Source of the DNA: Janthinobacterium psychrotolerans | Lineage (GTDB): Bacteria; Pseudomonadota; Gammaproteobacteria; Burkholderiales; Burkholderiaceae_D | DNA: 64,000 nt | Direction: 5' to 3' | Assembly (NCBI RefSeq): GCF_001677885.1 | Contig: NZ_LOCQ01000050.1 | Location: 1-64,000, forward strand | Shown: positions 50,834-60,666 of the stretch, in pieces | Position numbering within the stretch: position 1 is the stretch's first letter | Layout of the letters: every line of letters starts with the position of its first letter | The notes under the pieces: model-generated | Seen by the model: only the letters and a program-made list of their open reading frames with translations | The model's database searches: none | What the model was told of the DNA's origin: nothing | Made by a program: the position numbers and the translations under genes

Positions 50834-50911
50834 CTACTCCACCGCCTTTGGGTTGGAATTGCTAAAGTAAAAATAGGCGGTAAAAAAGTGGCGAGCGAAC
50901 ATGCGAGTCAT
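50834..50911 (-). CDS. Phe/Tyr-rich leader peptide of aroG
   Basis: A 25-codon frame (or 22 codons from the second ATG at 50902) that includes FARHFFTAYFYF: five Phe and two Tyr in twelve residues, six Phe/Tyr of them within nine. It ends at a TAG 50 bases ahead of the attenuator hairpin. The arrangement of promoter, aromatic-rich short peptide and terminator equals that of pheA-type attenuation: ribosome stalling at Phe/Tyr codons in starvation would allow the antiterminator and read-through into aroG. The ribosome site is weak (ACGGA). Confidence 0.75.
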   Translation of the reverse strand: MTRMFARHFFTAYFYFSNSNPKAVE

Positions 50912-50927
50912 CCGTAAGTGATGAACG

Positions 50928-50957
50928 ACTATAAACCCATACGGCAAAGCTTGGCAA
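50928..50957 (-). promoter_or_regulatory. Promoter of the aroG leader
   Basis: On the minus strand TTGCCA (50957-50952), 18 bases, TATAGT (50933-50928), 17 bp before the first possible leader start codon. Confidence 0.6.
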
Positions 50958-51226
50958 GCATATTTGTCGGCAAAGCCGCGGATGGCTGTCGTTTCAGGCG
51001 GCAAAGTGGGCGAAAAACCGCGAAAAATTGCTTTAGGTAAGGTTTGCCTTCTGACACTTTTCCAGACTACGGCTGTGGCCGCCGTGGCAGACGCACCACA
51101 TGTCACGCAATTTGCACAGGTCAAGCGGCGTACAACTGATACAGATCGAATCCCGGACAGGCGGCGCCACCGACACTCAAAGGCGCATCGACGGTTTTTC
51201 CCGTCCGACCTTTTCCGGAGAACAGC

Positions 51227-54088
51227 ATGAGCTACAACCTGTCCGCACGTCCGCCTTTCCTCGCACCATCACTACCACCGCTGGGCCTGGCGCTGGCCAG
51301 CACCCTGTTTGCCCTGCCGGCGCTGGCGCAGGATGCCCCCAATGCCGCGCCGATCGCCCGGGTTGAAATCACCGGCTCGAACATCCGCCGCGCCGAGGCG
51401 GAAACGGCGTCGCCCGTGCAGACCCTGAACGCGGCCGATATCGAACGCTCGGGCAAGTCCAGCGTGGCCGAACTGCTGCAAACCCTGGCCGTCGACAACC
51501 AGGGCTCGGTGCCGACCACCTTTGGCGGCGGCTTTGCCTCGGGCGCGTCCGGCATATCGCTGCGCGGCCTGGGCACCTCGTCGACCCTGGTGCTGCTCAA
51601 TGGCCGCCGGGTCGCGCCCTACGGCCTGGCCGACGATGGCCAGAAAGTGTTTGCCGACCTGAACATCATTCCGCTCGAAGCGGTGGAACGGGTGGAAATC
51701 CTCAAGGACGGCGCCTCGGCCATCTATGGCTCGGACGCGATCGCCGGCGTGGTCAACGTGATCCTGCGGCGCGACTTCCAGGGCACCACCGTACGCGGCA
51801 ACTATGGCAAGACGAAGGACTGGGACGGACGCGATGCGCGCGCCGCCATCACGCACGGTTTTGGCGACCTCGACACCGACCGCTACAACGTGCTGCTGAA
51901 TCTCGAATACAGCGAAAAAGCCGTGATCTGGCACCGCGACCGCGCCGGGCGCGGCGCGGTGGGCCGCAGCGACTTGCGCGACCTCGGCTTCAGCGCGCAG
52001 GAGTCCCTGAGCGGCGCCGGCGCCATCACCACCAACAACGCGGCCGGCAGCGCCGTCAACGGCAATGTGCGCAACCCGGCCACGCTCGACTATTACAACC
52101 GCGGCAACCTGGCCGGCGCCGGTTTTACCCGCCTCTTTCCCGGCGCCGCCTGCGGCAACTTCACCAATCACCCGCAGGGCGACCCGGGCGGCGGCTGCCT
52201 GACGGACCCCGCGCAACAATACGGCCAGATCCAGCCCAAGCAGAAGAACATCAATTTCTTCGGCCGCGGCACCTGGCAGCTGACGCCGGCCCTGCAGACC
52301 TATGCCGAGCTGAACCTTTACCACAGCGAATCGACCTCGAGCACCACCCCATCGGCCATCCACAGCTCGGTCGGCTATCCGGGCGGCCCGGTCAGCAATG
52401 CGGCCGTGGCGCTCGGTGCGGCCCACCCGGACAACCCGTATTTCGGCACGGCGGCGCGCATGCGCTACCTGGCCGCCGATGTCGGCCCGCGCGTGTCCGA
52501 CATCGAATCGACCTTTTCGCGGTTTGTCGCCGGCATCAAGGGCACGGCCGCCGGCTGGGATATCGACAGCGCCCTGCTGTACTCGGAAAACAAGGTCTCC
52601 AACGACCGCAACGGCTATTTGCAGCGCGATGTCGCCTTTGCCCTGCTCAACCCCAGCGCGGCCAATGTGGCGGCCGCCAGCCTGAACCCGCGCTACGCCG
52701 CCCTGCCGCCCGGCAGCGTGTGGCGCATTGCCGAAAATGCCGGTCTCAATTCACCGGAACTGTATGGCGCGCTGTCGCCGACCATCTCGAACGACGCGCG
52801 CACGCGCATCGCGCAGATCGACTTCAAGGCCAGCCGCGCCATGGGCAAGCTGGCCGGCGGCGACATGGGCGTGGCGGTGGGCGCGGAGTTCCGGCATGAA
52901 TCGACGCGCCTTGAGCCAACCGCCGGCACCGAGCGCGGCAATATCATCGGCCTCGGTTACTCCGCTTACCGTGGCAGCCGCCGCGCCTCGGCCGTCTATG
53001 CGGAAGTGCTGGCGCCGGTGCTGGCCAACCTGGAGTTGTCGGCCGCGCTGCGCGCCGACCATTTCTCCAGTCTCGGCAACTCCTATACCCCCAAGGTTGG
53101 CGCGAAATGGACGCCGGTGCGCCAGCTGGCGCTGCGCGGCACCTTTGCCAAGGGCTTCAGGGCGCCGAACGCGGCCGAAAACGGCGTCGGCGGCCTGGCC
53201 GCGTTTTCCACCGCATCCGACCCCGTTCGTTGTGCGCTGGGGGTGGAAGTGGCGTGCGATCCGGCCTCGATCGCCGTGATCACCTCGCCCAATCCCGACC
53301 TGGCGCCCGAGCGCTCACGCAGCTATTCGCTGGGCGCCGTGTGGGACCCGCTGCCGCGCACCAGCGTGTCGGTCGACCTGTGGCAGATCCGGCGCAAGAA
53401 TGAAATCAACCAGGAGCAGACCGACGCCGCGATCGCCGCCGGCAACGTCGCGCGCGACCCGTCCACCGCCACCGGCATCCCCGGCGATCCGGGCGCCATC
53501 ACGGCCGTGCTGGCCAGCTATGTCAATTCGGCGCAAACCAAGGTGCGCGGCGTCGATATCGACGCGCGCCAGCGCTTTGTGCTGGGCGGCGACATGGGCA
53601 ACCTGGTCTTCGATGTGAAATGGACCCATCTGTTCAAATGGCTGCGCATCGAGCGCGACGGCTCAGAACGCGATTTCGCCGGCACCCATGGCAACTGCGA
53701 CGTCTCGAACTGCATGGGCACACCCGACGACCGGGTCAACCTGGGCGCCACCTGGGAGCGGCGCAACTGGCGCGTGTCGGCCAACGTCAACTACCGCGCG
53801 CCGCTGGACAATGTGCTGTTCAAGAACGACCCCGACGGCTGCGCCACTCACTACGCCAATGGCAACGACGCACCGGGCGGCTGCCGCCTCGCCTCGTTTA
53901 CAACAATCGACCTGACGGGGCGCTGGCTGGCCACGCCGCAGCTGGAAGTGTTTGCCTCGGTGCAGAACCTGTTCGACAAGGTCGCGCCGCTCGATCCGCT
54001 GACGTATGGCGCGACAGGCTACAACCCGCTCGATTATGCGGGTGCGGCGGGGCGGTTTATCAGTGCGGGGTTGAAGTATAAATTCTGA
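51227..54088 (+). CDS. TonB-dependent receptor C
   Basis: A 953-residue outer membrane receptor of the same subfamily as A and B (opening RVEITGSNIRRAEAE). Signal peptide to about 35 (LPALAQ), plug with VLLNGRRVAPYG and KDGASAIYGSDAIAG, and a barrel ending ISAGLKYKF. It has several Cys pairs in extracellular loops (AACGNF..GGGC; VRCALGVEVAC; GNCDVSNC), hinting at disulfide-locked surface loops. The ATG follows GGAGAA. The substrate is unknown. Confidence 0.9.
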   Translation: MSYNLSARPPFLAPSLPPLGLALASTLFALPALAQDAPNAAPIARVEITGSNIRRAEAETASPVQTLNAADIERSGKSSVAELLQTLAVDNQGSVPTTFGGGFASGASGISLRGLGTSSTLVLLNGRRVAPYGLADDGQKVFADLNIIPLEAVERVEILKDGASAIYGSDAIAGVVNVILRRDFQGTTVRGNYGKTKDWDGRDARAAITHGFGDLDTDRYNVLLNLEYSEKAVIWHRDRAGRGAVGRSDLRDLGFSAQESLSGAGAITTNNAAGSAVNGNVRNPATLDYYNRGNLAGAGFTRLFPGAACGNFTNHPQGDPGGGCLTDPAQQYGQIQPKQKNINFFGRGTWQLTPALQTYAELNLYHSESTSSTTPSAIHSSVGYPGGPVSNAAVALGAAHPDNPYFGTAARMRYLAADVGPRVSDIESTFSRFVAGIKGTAAGWDIDSALLYSENKVSNDRNGYLQRDVAFALLNPSAANVAAASLNPRYAALPPGSVWRIAENAGLNSPELYGALSPTISNDARTRIAQIDFKASRAMGKLAGGDMGVAVGAEFRHESTRLEPTAGTERGNIIGLGYSAYRGSRRASAVYAEVLAPVLANLELSAALRADHFSSLGNSYTPKVGAKWTPVRQLALRGTFAKGFRAPNAAENGVGGLAAFSTASDPVRCALGVEVACDPASIAVITSPNPDLAPERSRSYSLGAVWDPLPRTSVSVDLWQIRRKNEINQEQTDAAIAAGNVARDPSTATGIPGDPGAITAVLASYVNSAQTKVRGVDIDARQRFVLGGDMGNLVFDVKWTHLFKWLRIERDGSERDFAGTHGNCDVSNCMGTPDDRVNLGATWERRNWRVSANVNYRAPLDNVLFKNDPDGCATHYANGNDAPGGCRLASFTTIDLTGRWLATPQLEVFASVQNLFDKVAPLDPLTYGATGYNPLDYAGAAGRFISAGLKYKF

Positions 54089-54095
54089 ACATAAG

Positions 54096-54190
54096 GTAGG
54101 TCGGATTAGGCGCGCAGCGCCGTAATCCGACAACACCGCAAAGGCCAACAATGTTGTCGGGTTACGCGCTTGCGCGCTAACCCGACCTAC
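54096..54190. repeat. Inverted pair of REP-like hairpins
   Basis: Two stem-loops, GTCGGATTA .. TAATCCGAC and GTCGGGTTA .. TAACCCGAC, lie in inverse orientation with GTAGGTCGG at both outer ends, a BIME-like arrangement. It sits between the stops of receptor C and tldD, where REP elements usually occur. Confidence 0.85.
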
Positions 54191-54198
54191 GCACAACG

Positions 54199-55659
54199 TT
54201 ACGCAGTGCCACCGACCGTAATGCCATCGAGCCTCAACGTCGGCTGCCCCACCCCCACCGGCACGCTCTGCCCTTCCTTGCCGCATACGCCCACGCCGGA
54301 GTCCAGGCGCATGTCGTTGCCGATCATGGAGACGCGGTTGAGCACGTCGGGGCCGTTGCCGATCAGGGTGGCGCCCTTGACCGGATAGCTGAGCTTGCCG
54401 TTCTCGATCATATAGGCTTCGCTGGCCGAAAACACGAACTTGCCGTTGGTGATATCGACTTGCCCACCGCCGAAATTGACGGCATATAAACCGTTTTTCA
54501 CGGAGGCGAGGATTTCACCGGGATCCTTGTCGCCGCCGAGCATATAGGTATTGGTCATGCGCGGCATCGGCAGGTGGGCGAACGATTCGCGCCGCGCGTT
54601 GCCCGTCACCGGCATTTTCATCAGGCGCGCGTTCATGGTGTCCTGGATATAGCCTTTCAGGATGCCATCTTCGATCAGGGTGGTGCACTGCGTGGGGTTG
54701 CCCTCGTCGTCGATATTGAGCGAGCCGCGCCGGCCCTGCAGGGTGCCGTCATCGACCACGGTGACGCCCTTGGCCGCCACGCGCTCGCCGATGCAGCCGG
54801 CAAAGGCGGACGAGCCCTTGCGGTTGAAATCGCCTTCCAGGCCATGGCCGATCGCTTCGTGCAGCAGGATGCCGGGCCAGCCCGGTCCCAGCACGATGGT
54901 CATCGGGCCGGCCGGCGCGGGCCGCGCTTCGAGGTTGACCAGGGCGGAGCTGACGGCCTCGCTCGCATATTGTTCCAGCACCGTGTCGGTGAAATAATCA
55001 TAGCTGTAGCGCCCGCCGCCGCCGGCCGAACCGGTCTCGCGGCGGCCGTTCTGCTCGGCGATCACGGTCAGCGACACGCGCACCAGCGGGCGGATATCGG
55101 CCGCCAGCACGCCGTCGCTGCGCAGCACCAGCACCACGTCGTATTCACCGGCCAGGCCGGCCATCACCTGCACCACGCGCGGATCTTTGGCGCGCGCCAT
55201 TTTTTCCACGCGCTCCAGCAGTTGCACCTTGGCCGTGGCGTCCAGCGAGGCCAGCGGATCGTTGGGCAGGTACAGCGAGCGGCCGCCCTGCGGCTGCATG
55301 CCGCCGGCGATCTTGACGCGGCCGGTGCCGGCCCTGGCGATCGTGCGCGTGGCCGCCGCCGCTTCCAGCAAGGCCCGCTCGGAAATCTCGTCGGAATACG
55401 AAAACGCCGTCTTGTCGCCCGACACGGCGCGCACGCCGACGCCCTGGTCGATGGAAAAACTGCCGGTCTTGACGATGCCTTCTTCCAGGCTCCAGCCTTC
55501 GCTGCGGGTCGACTGAAAATACAGGTCGGCGTAATCGACCTTGTGGCTGAACATCGTGCCCAGCGCCTTGAGCAGCTTGTCTTCGTCCAGGCCAAACGGC
55601 GTGAGCAGGATATCGCGCGCCACGGCCAGGCCGGACAGGTTCGGTTCGAATGGGATCAT
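54199..55659 (-). CDS. tldD: Metalloprotease TldD
   Basis: A 486-residue subunit of the TldD/TldE zinc protease, which trims unfolded and modified peptides and matures microcin- or toxin-type peptides in E. coli. The zinc motif HEAIGH is at 267-272 within LLHEAIGHGLEGD; the N-terminal modulator domain and Gly-rich C-terminus are typical. The partner TldE (PmbA) is not in the window. Last gene of the yhdP-nitrilase-tldD row, 19 bp after the nitrilase gene. Confidence 0.96.
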   Translation of the reverse strand: MIPFEPNLSGLAVARDILLTPFGLDEDKLLKALGTMFSHKVDYADLYFQSTRSEGWSLEEGIVKTGSFSIDQGVGVRAVSGDKTAFSYSDEISERALLEAAAATRTIARAGTGRVKIAGGMQPQGGRSLYLPNDPLASLDATAKVQLLERVEKMARAKDPRVVQVMAGLAGEYDVVLVLRSDGVLAADIRPLVRVSLTVIAEQNGRRETGSAGGGGRYSYDYFTDTVLEQYASEAVSSALVNLEARPAPAGPMTIVLGPGWPGILLHEAIGHGLEGDFNRKGSSAFAGCIGERVAAKGVTVVDDGTLQGRRGSLNIDDEGNPTQCTTLIEDGILKGYIQDTMNARLMKMPVTGNARRESFAHLPMPRMTNTYMLGGDKDPGEILASVKNGLYAVNFGGGQVDITNGKFVFSASEAYMIENGKLSYPVKGATLIGNGPDVLNRVSMIGNDMRLDSGVGVCGKEGQSVPVGVGQPTLRLDGITVGGTA

Positions 55660-55678
55660 GGTCTTACCTCCAACACAA

Positions 55679-56476
55679 TTACATGGTGCGATGCGCTAAC
55701 GCAGGCAGCGACTCGCGTACACCGGCCAGAAATACCGGATCGATCTGTCCGCTCACCACGCCCTCGCCTTCGTCCAGCACCGCCTTGACTTCGCCCCAGG
55801 GGTCGATCAGCATGCTGTGGCCCCAAGTACGGCGGCCGTTCGGATGCGCGCCGCCCTGGGCCGAGGCCAGCACATAGCACTGGTTTTCGATCGCCCGCGC
55901 GCGCAGCAGCACTTCCCAGTGGGCGCGGCCGGTGGTATGGGTAAATGCGGCCGGCACCACGATCAGCGCACACTCGCCCAGCGCGCGGTACAGTTCCGGG
56001 AAACGCAGGTCGTAGCAGATCGACAGGCCGACTTTGCCCAAGGGCGTATCGACGCTGCGCACCTGGGCGCCGGCGACGATGGTGCGCGATTCATTATAGG
56101 ACTCTGCGCCGCGCGTAAAGCCGAACAGGTGGATCTTGTCGTAGCGGCCGGCCGCCTCGCCTTGCGGGTCGTACACCAGGGTGGTGTTGAGCACCTTGCC
56201 CGCTTCGGGCGACACCAAAGGCAAGGTGCCGCCGATCAGCCAGACGCCGTGCTCGCGCGCCATCTGCGCCATGCCGTCCTGGATCGGACCGCTGCCGGGC
56301 TGTTCGGCGTGGCCCAGCTTGTCCGTTTCGTGCTGCCCCATGATGGCCCAGTATTCGGGCAGCACCACCAGCATCGCACCGTCGCTGGCGGCCTGCGCCA
56401 CCAGGCGTTTGGCCGTGGCCAGGTTTTCCGTGATGGACGGCGTGGAAATCATCTGTATTGCGGCCACTGTGTGCAT
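55679..56476 (-). CDS. Carbon-nitrogen hydrolase (Nit1/omega-amidase-like)
   Basis: A 265-residue member of the nitrilase superfamily with the catalytic triad E41 (LPEYWA), K114 (YDKIHLF) and C154 (ICYDLRFPEL). The Nit1/YafV-type sequence suggests removal of damaged metabolites such as deaminated glutathione, but the substrate is inferred. It lies between yhdP (20 bp gap) and tldD in a widely conserved gene order. The ATG at 56476 gives the family N-terminus VAAIQM; the open frame upstream is the 3' end of yhdP. Confidence 0.92.
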   Translation of the reverse strand: MHTVAAIQMISTPSITENLATAKRLVAQAASDGAMLVVLPEYWAIMGQHETDKLGHAEQPGSGPIQDGMAQMAREHGVWLIGGTLPLVSPEAGKVLNTTLVYDPQGEAAGRYDKIHLFGFTRGAESYNESRTIVAGAQVRSVDTPLGKVGLSICYDLRFPELYRALGECALIVVPAAFTHTTGRAHWEVLLRARAIENQCYVLASAQGGAHPNGRRTWGHSMLIDPWGEVKAVLDEGEGVVSGQIDPVFLAGVRESLPALAHRTM

Positions 56477-56496
56477 CGATACCCCCTTGTGTTCGA

Positions 56497-59400
56497 CTAT
56501 TGCGCCGCCGGCGCCGGCGTGGCGGCGGGTGCCAATTTGCCACCTTCGAGCTTGGTCACCACGGGCGACTTCCACGGTCCGGCGATCTGCATATGATAGG
56601 TCAGCGCCTTCATGACGGGCGCGCGCAGGAACAGTTGCGCGAGAAAACTGCCCAGGCCGATTACCGGGTTGACCGCCAGCGCATACACCAGCGGCCCGGT
56701 GCCGAGGTTAAATTCGGGGATCACCACTACATGCAGATTGGTGGTTTCGTTGGCGATATCGGCCGTGCCGTCCATCAGCACGGTGGCCGCCACGCCATGC
56801 ATTTTCAGGTTGTCGGTGGTCACCACGCCGCGCTTGATGCTGGCGTTGGCCGTGATGCCGTCGAACGCCAGCCCTTCCGAAAACACATCGTGGAAATCGA
56901 GTTTCAGCAAACGCGGCAAGGCTTGCAGGCTCAGTACGCCCAGCAGCTTGGCCGCGCCCGGGTCCTGCTTGAGGAACTGGCCCGATTCGACGTTCATCTC
57001 GATCTGGCCCGACAGGCTGGGAATATCGAGCGAATACGGCAAGCCATTCCAGGCGATGTCGCCACTGAGCTTGCCCTTGCCACGGCGCACGGTGTCGGCA
57101 AAGCCGAAGCGGTCGAGCAGTTTGCCGGCGTCGACGATATCGAGGCCGAAACGCAGGCTGGTGGTGCTTTGCCCATCCTTGACCACCCATTTGCCGTTGC
57201 CGCTCAAGGCGCCGTCGGCATTGGCCAGCAGCAGCTTGCCAACGCGCCACTCGCGTCCGCTGGCGGCCATGGTGTTATACGCCTGCAACTCCAGCCGGCC
57301 GATCTGCTTGTTGAACAATTCGAAGCGCTCGGCCACGATATCGAGCGAAGGAATCGACTGGGCGCTGCTTTTACCCTCGAGCAGGCTTTTCACGTCATTG
57401 GCGGCCGACTCGGGAATGATCAGCGAGGACAGCCGCGCCGTCATCTTGCCCAGGCCCGACGGCGTTTCCAGCCAGGTCACATAACCCGACACCTGCCTGG
57501 CGTCGATATTGGCCTGCCACACATCTTTTTGATGGGTCGCGCCCACCACCACGTTTTCCAGCTTGCGCTCGCCCAGCATCAGTTCGCTGGCGCGCGCGGC
57601 CATCATGTCGGGCACCACGTACTGGGCGATATCGAGCCCGTCGTCATCGCCTGGCGAAGGTTCGGCTGATGCGCCGCCGCCGGCAATCGTACTGCCGGCG
57701 GCGATCCAGCTGTCGACGTCAAAACTTTTCAGGTTCACATTGAGCATCATGCCCGAGTCCGGTTCCGGCGCGGGGGTATTGACGCCGATGCCGCCACGCA
57801 CCAGGCGCCACGGTTCCTTGCCCTGTTTCTGGCGCTGGTAGCGCGCGGCCAGGCCGGCGCCCAAAGCGATGCGGATCTCGTCGCTGCGCAGGCCGGCCGC
57901 GTTGGCGCCATTGCCGCTCAAGGTAAATTTGACGGGCATGCTGTCGCCGGCGGATTTTTTCAACGGCGCCGGAAAGTCCAGGCCCAGGCCCGTCAGGGGG
58001 CTGTCGACGCTGACCACCAGCTGATGGTCGCGCGCAGTGATCAGGCCGCTGTAGCGTGCGCTGCCGTTCAGATGTTTTGCCAGCCGCTGCACCACCGGCG
58101 TGGGGTAGGTCTTGCGCAGGCCGTCGACCGTCATCGTACCGGCCAGCTTGACCTGGATCGAATTGTCGGGCTGGCTGCCGCCCGAAATGGCCAGCGGCCC
58201 ACCGAGCAAATTACCGTTCAGGCCATTGAGGTTGACGCCTTTTTCATTGAATTCGATCTTGCCCTGGGCGCCCAGCACGGGCGGCATGTCGTTGAACAGC
58301 ACCACGTCGTTGCCGGCCAGCTGCAAGCCGCCCTGCACTTTCGCCTCCATCATGCGCTCGATCGGCAAATGCAGTTTCAGCGCCAGTCTGGCATTGCCGG
58401 TGGCCGTCGTCTCGTCCGTAAAATGATCGATCCAGGCCAGCACCGGGCTGGCGCTCACATACTTGAGCAATTCTTGCATGGGACCGGCCGCATTGCCTTC
58501 GATATCGAGCAGCGTGTCGAACACGGTCAGGTCGGGAATCACGGCTTTCACGTTGGCCAGCGCCACGCCACCGGTGGTGGCCGTGTCGGCGCGGATCTCC
58601 ATGCGCGCGCGCTCGAACACGAAGCTGCCCTTGATTTTTTCCGCTTGCGGCCACAGCGGCGCCTTGCCGGCCAGCGGACCGGCTGCGGCATATTCGCCGG
58701 GCGCGTAGTTGAGCGTGCCATTGTCGATCTTGCCGGCCACGCGGAATTCGCCGCGGCTGCGTTGCGCGGCGGTGTCGGCCTTGAACGGAAAGTGTTCCAG
58801 TTCGCCGCGCAAACGCAAGGTGACGTCGCGCGCCACGCCGCCTTCGAGCGCGCCGGTCAGCCAGTGGCGCAGGTGCTCGGGGGTTTGCAGCGGCAGGTAG
58901 CGGCCGATGGTATTGATTTCAAAGTTATCCACGGTGCCGGTCAGGTCGACCTGGCCCAGGTTCTTGCCGTCGAGCGGCATGCGGTGGCTGCCGCGCAGGT
59001 TGGCGCGCAAGCCTTGCTGGTTGAACAGCAGCTGCGCCAGGTCGACCTGCAATATATTGTTGGCTTCGAAAGCCCAGCGTGCCTTCATCTGGAATTGTTC
59101 GAACGGCATCGCCGGCTCAAGCAGGTAGGATGGCAACTGCAGCACCAGGTCATGCGCATCGATGTCGATCTGGCCGCCCTGCTCGCTGGCGTCGATGGTG
59201 CCGCTGAGGTTGTCAAAGCCGGGAATCGCCGGCGCGCCAGCCAGTGCCGGTCTGCTCGCGGTTTTTTCCAGCGCCAGGCGCGCCGGCTGGGCGTTCAGGC
59301 CCAGTCCCAGCAGGCGGCCACGGATGCGGTAACTGCTGGCGCTGGCGATATCGCCCTGCCACTCGGCCGAAAAATCCTGCAGGCGGCCACGCGGCGCCAG

Positions 59401-60666
59401 CGCCGCCAGCTGTGCGCGCTGCGGCATGCTCAAGGGCAGTTTTTCGGCCAGCGCGGCCAAGGTCTGCAAGTCGAGCAGCCGCGCCGTGATCTGCGTTTGC
59501 GCCGGCTGGCGGCGGGTGGCGGCCACGTAGCGCTCGGACAAGGTGGTCGGCGGCAAGCTCAGGCCGTCGCGCGTTTCCAGCGCAAAATCGGCCAGCTCCA
59601 CCTGGTGACCGTTGGTGCCGAAGGTGGGCTTGCCATCGGGCGCGGCGGCCGACAAGGTCTCCCTGGCCGAGACTCTTCCGCTCACGCTCAGCAGGTCAAG
59701 CGCGGGAATGTCCTTGCCGAGACGGGCCTGCACATCGCTCAGGCTGGCATCGGCCGTAAAGCCGGCCAGGCGCGCATGGTCCAGGTTCAGCCAGGCGCGC
59801 AGCGCGCCCTTGCCCTGGCTCAGTTCGAACGGATAATCGAGATAGGCGCGCCAAGCGGCCAGGTCGGCATTCTTCAGGTCGGCATACAGCTCGCCCTTCC
59901 ACATCGACACATCGGAAATGCGCGTGCTGAAGGCCGGGTGGGTGAAGTGGGCGCGCACATCGACCGGCGCGGCCAGGCTGGCCGGCGGCGTCGCCTGCAG
60001 CCCGAGCCGGTGGCTGCGCCAGCGGTTGCGCAGCAACAGGTTGACCTGGTCCAGCGCCAGTTCGGGCGTGCCGCGCAATTCGTCGGTCCAGCGCAGCTTG
60101 CCGTCGCGGATGATCACGTCGTGCTGCGACAGCAGCCAGTCGGCGCCGCTGCCATCGCCTTTTTCCTTGTTATCGACCAGCACGCCGGCCACGTACAGGG
60201 CGCCATCCTTGCTGCGGCGCACGGCCAGGTCCGGGCGCGTGATTTCCAGGCGCTCGAAGCGCACCGAACCGAACACGCTCCACCACGATACCGTGGCCGA
60301 AATGCTCGGCACGCTCAGCGCCGGCCGTCCCGCCTGGTCGCGCAGGGTAACCTCGCCGAAGAACAGATTGGGCCGCAAGCCATGCCAGGAAGCATACACG
60401 CGCGCAATGCTGACGGGGTTGCCCAGCGCGCGGCTGGCGGCGCGCTCGATATCGCCTTTGTAGTAATCGATATTGGGCAGGATGGCGTAGCGCAGGAACA
60501 GGAACAGCACGGCGAAGGCGAAATACGCCAGTACCACCGCCTTGGCGGCAAAACCGAGCACATGGTGGGTGGCCAGGTTGGCCATGCGCCAGGCGGCACG
60601 CAGCCGCCGCCAGCGCAGGGCCAGCGGCACATGTTCTGTCGGGCTTGCTTCTGGCGGTTTTTGCAT
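56497..60666 (-). CDS. yhdP: YhdP-family AsmA-like lipid-transport protein
   Basis: A 1,389-residue protein anchored by one N-terminal membrane helix (about 38-60, AVVLAYFAFAVLFLFLRY) with a vast periplasmic part. It begins with the AsmA-like region (LPNIDYYKGDIERAAS) and ends with the DUF3971 and AsmA-like C-terminal domains (TTNLHVVVIPEFNLGTGPL). YhdP-type proteins form a long beta-taco bridge that carries phospholipid from inner to outer membrane. The start ATG is taken at 60666; a longer frame reaches 60696. It is divergent from glnE. Confidence 0.92.
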   Translation of the reverse strand: MQKPPEASPTEHVPLALRWRRLRAAWRMANLATHHVLGFAAKAVVLAYFAFAVLFLFLRYAILPNIDYYKGDIERAASRALGNPVSIARVYASWHGLRPNLFFGEVTLRDQAGRPALSVPSISATVSWWSVFGSVRFERLEITRPDLAVRRSKDGALYVAGVLVDNKEKGDGSGADWLLSQHDVIIRDGKLRWTDELRGTPELALDQVNLLLRNRWRSHRLGLQATPPASLAAPVDVRAHFTHPAFSTRISDVSMWKGELYADLKNADLAAWRAYLDYPFELSQGKGALRAWLNLDHARLAGFTADASLSDVQARLGKDIPALDLLSVSGRVSARETLSAAAPDGKPTFGTNGHQVELADFALETRDGLSLPPTTLSERYVAATRRQPAQTQITARLLDLQTLAALAEKLPLSMPQRAQLAALAPRGRLQDFSAEWQGDIASASSYRIRGRLLGLGLNAQPARLALEKTASRPALAGAPAIPGFDNLSGTIDASEQGGQIDIDAHDLVLQLPSYLLEPAMPFEQFQMKARWAFEANNILQVDLAQLLFNQQGLRANLRGSHRMPLDGKNLGQVDLTGTVDNFEINTIGRYLPLQTPEHLRHWLTGALEGGVARDVTLRLRGELEHFPFKADTAAQRSRGEFRVAGKIDNGTLNYAPGEYAAAGPLAGKAPLWPQAEKIKGSFVFERARMEIRADTATTGGVALANVKAVIPDLTVFDTLLDIEGNAAGPMQELLKYVSASPVLAWIDHFTDETTATGNARLALKLHLPIERMMEAKVQGGLQLAGNDVVLFNDMPPVLGAQGKIEFNEKGVNLNGLNGNLLGGPLAISGGSQPDNSIQVKLAGTMTVDGLRKTYPTPVVQRLAKHLNGSARYSGLITARDHQLVVSVDSPLTGLGLDFPAPLKKSAGDSMPVKFTLSGNGANAAGLRSDEIRIALGAGLAARYQRQKQGKEPWRLVRGGIGVNTPAPEPDSGMMLNVNLKSFDVDSWIAAGSTIAGGGASAEPSPGDDDGLDIAQYVVPDMMAARASELMLGERKLENVVVGATHQKDVWQANIDARQVSGYVTWLETPSGLGKMTARLSSLIIPESAANDVKSLLEGKSSAQSIPSLDIVAERFELFNKQIGRLELQAYNTMAASGREWRVGKLLLANADGALSGNGKWVVKDGQSTTSLRFGLDIVDAGKLLDRFGFADTVRRGKGKLSGDIAWNGLPYSLDIPSLSGQIEMNVESGQFLKQDPGAAKLLGVLSLQALPRLLKLDFHDVFSEGLAFDGITANASIKRGVVTTDNLKMHGVAATVLMDGTADIANETTNLHVVVIPEFNLGTGPLVYALAVNPVIGLGSFLAQLFLRAPVMKALTYHMQIAGPWKSPVVTKLEGGKLAPAATPAPAAQ

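Noticed and set aside
54096-54190. Repeats that might be read as a CRISPR remnant
   Set aside because: Only two hairpins in inverse orientation, no spacers of equal length and no cas genes; it is a REP pair.
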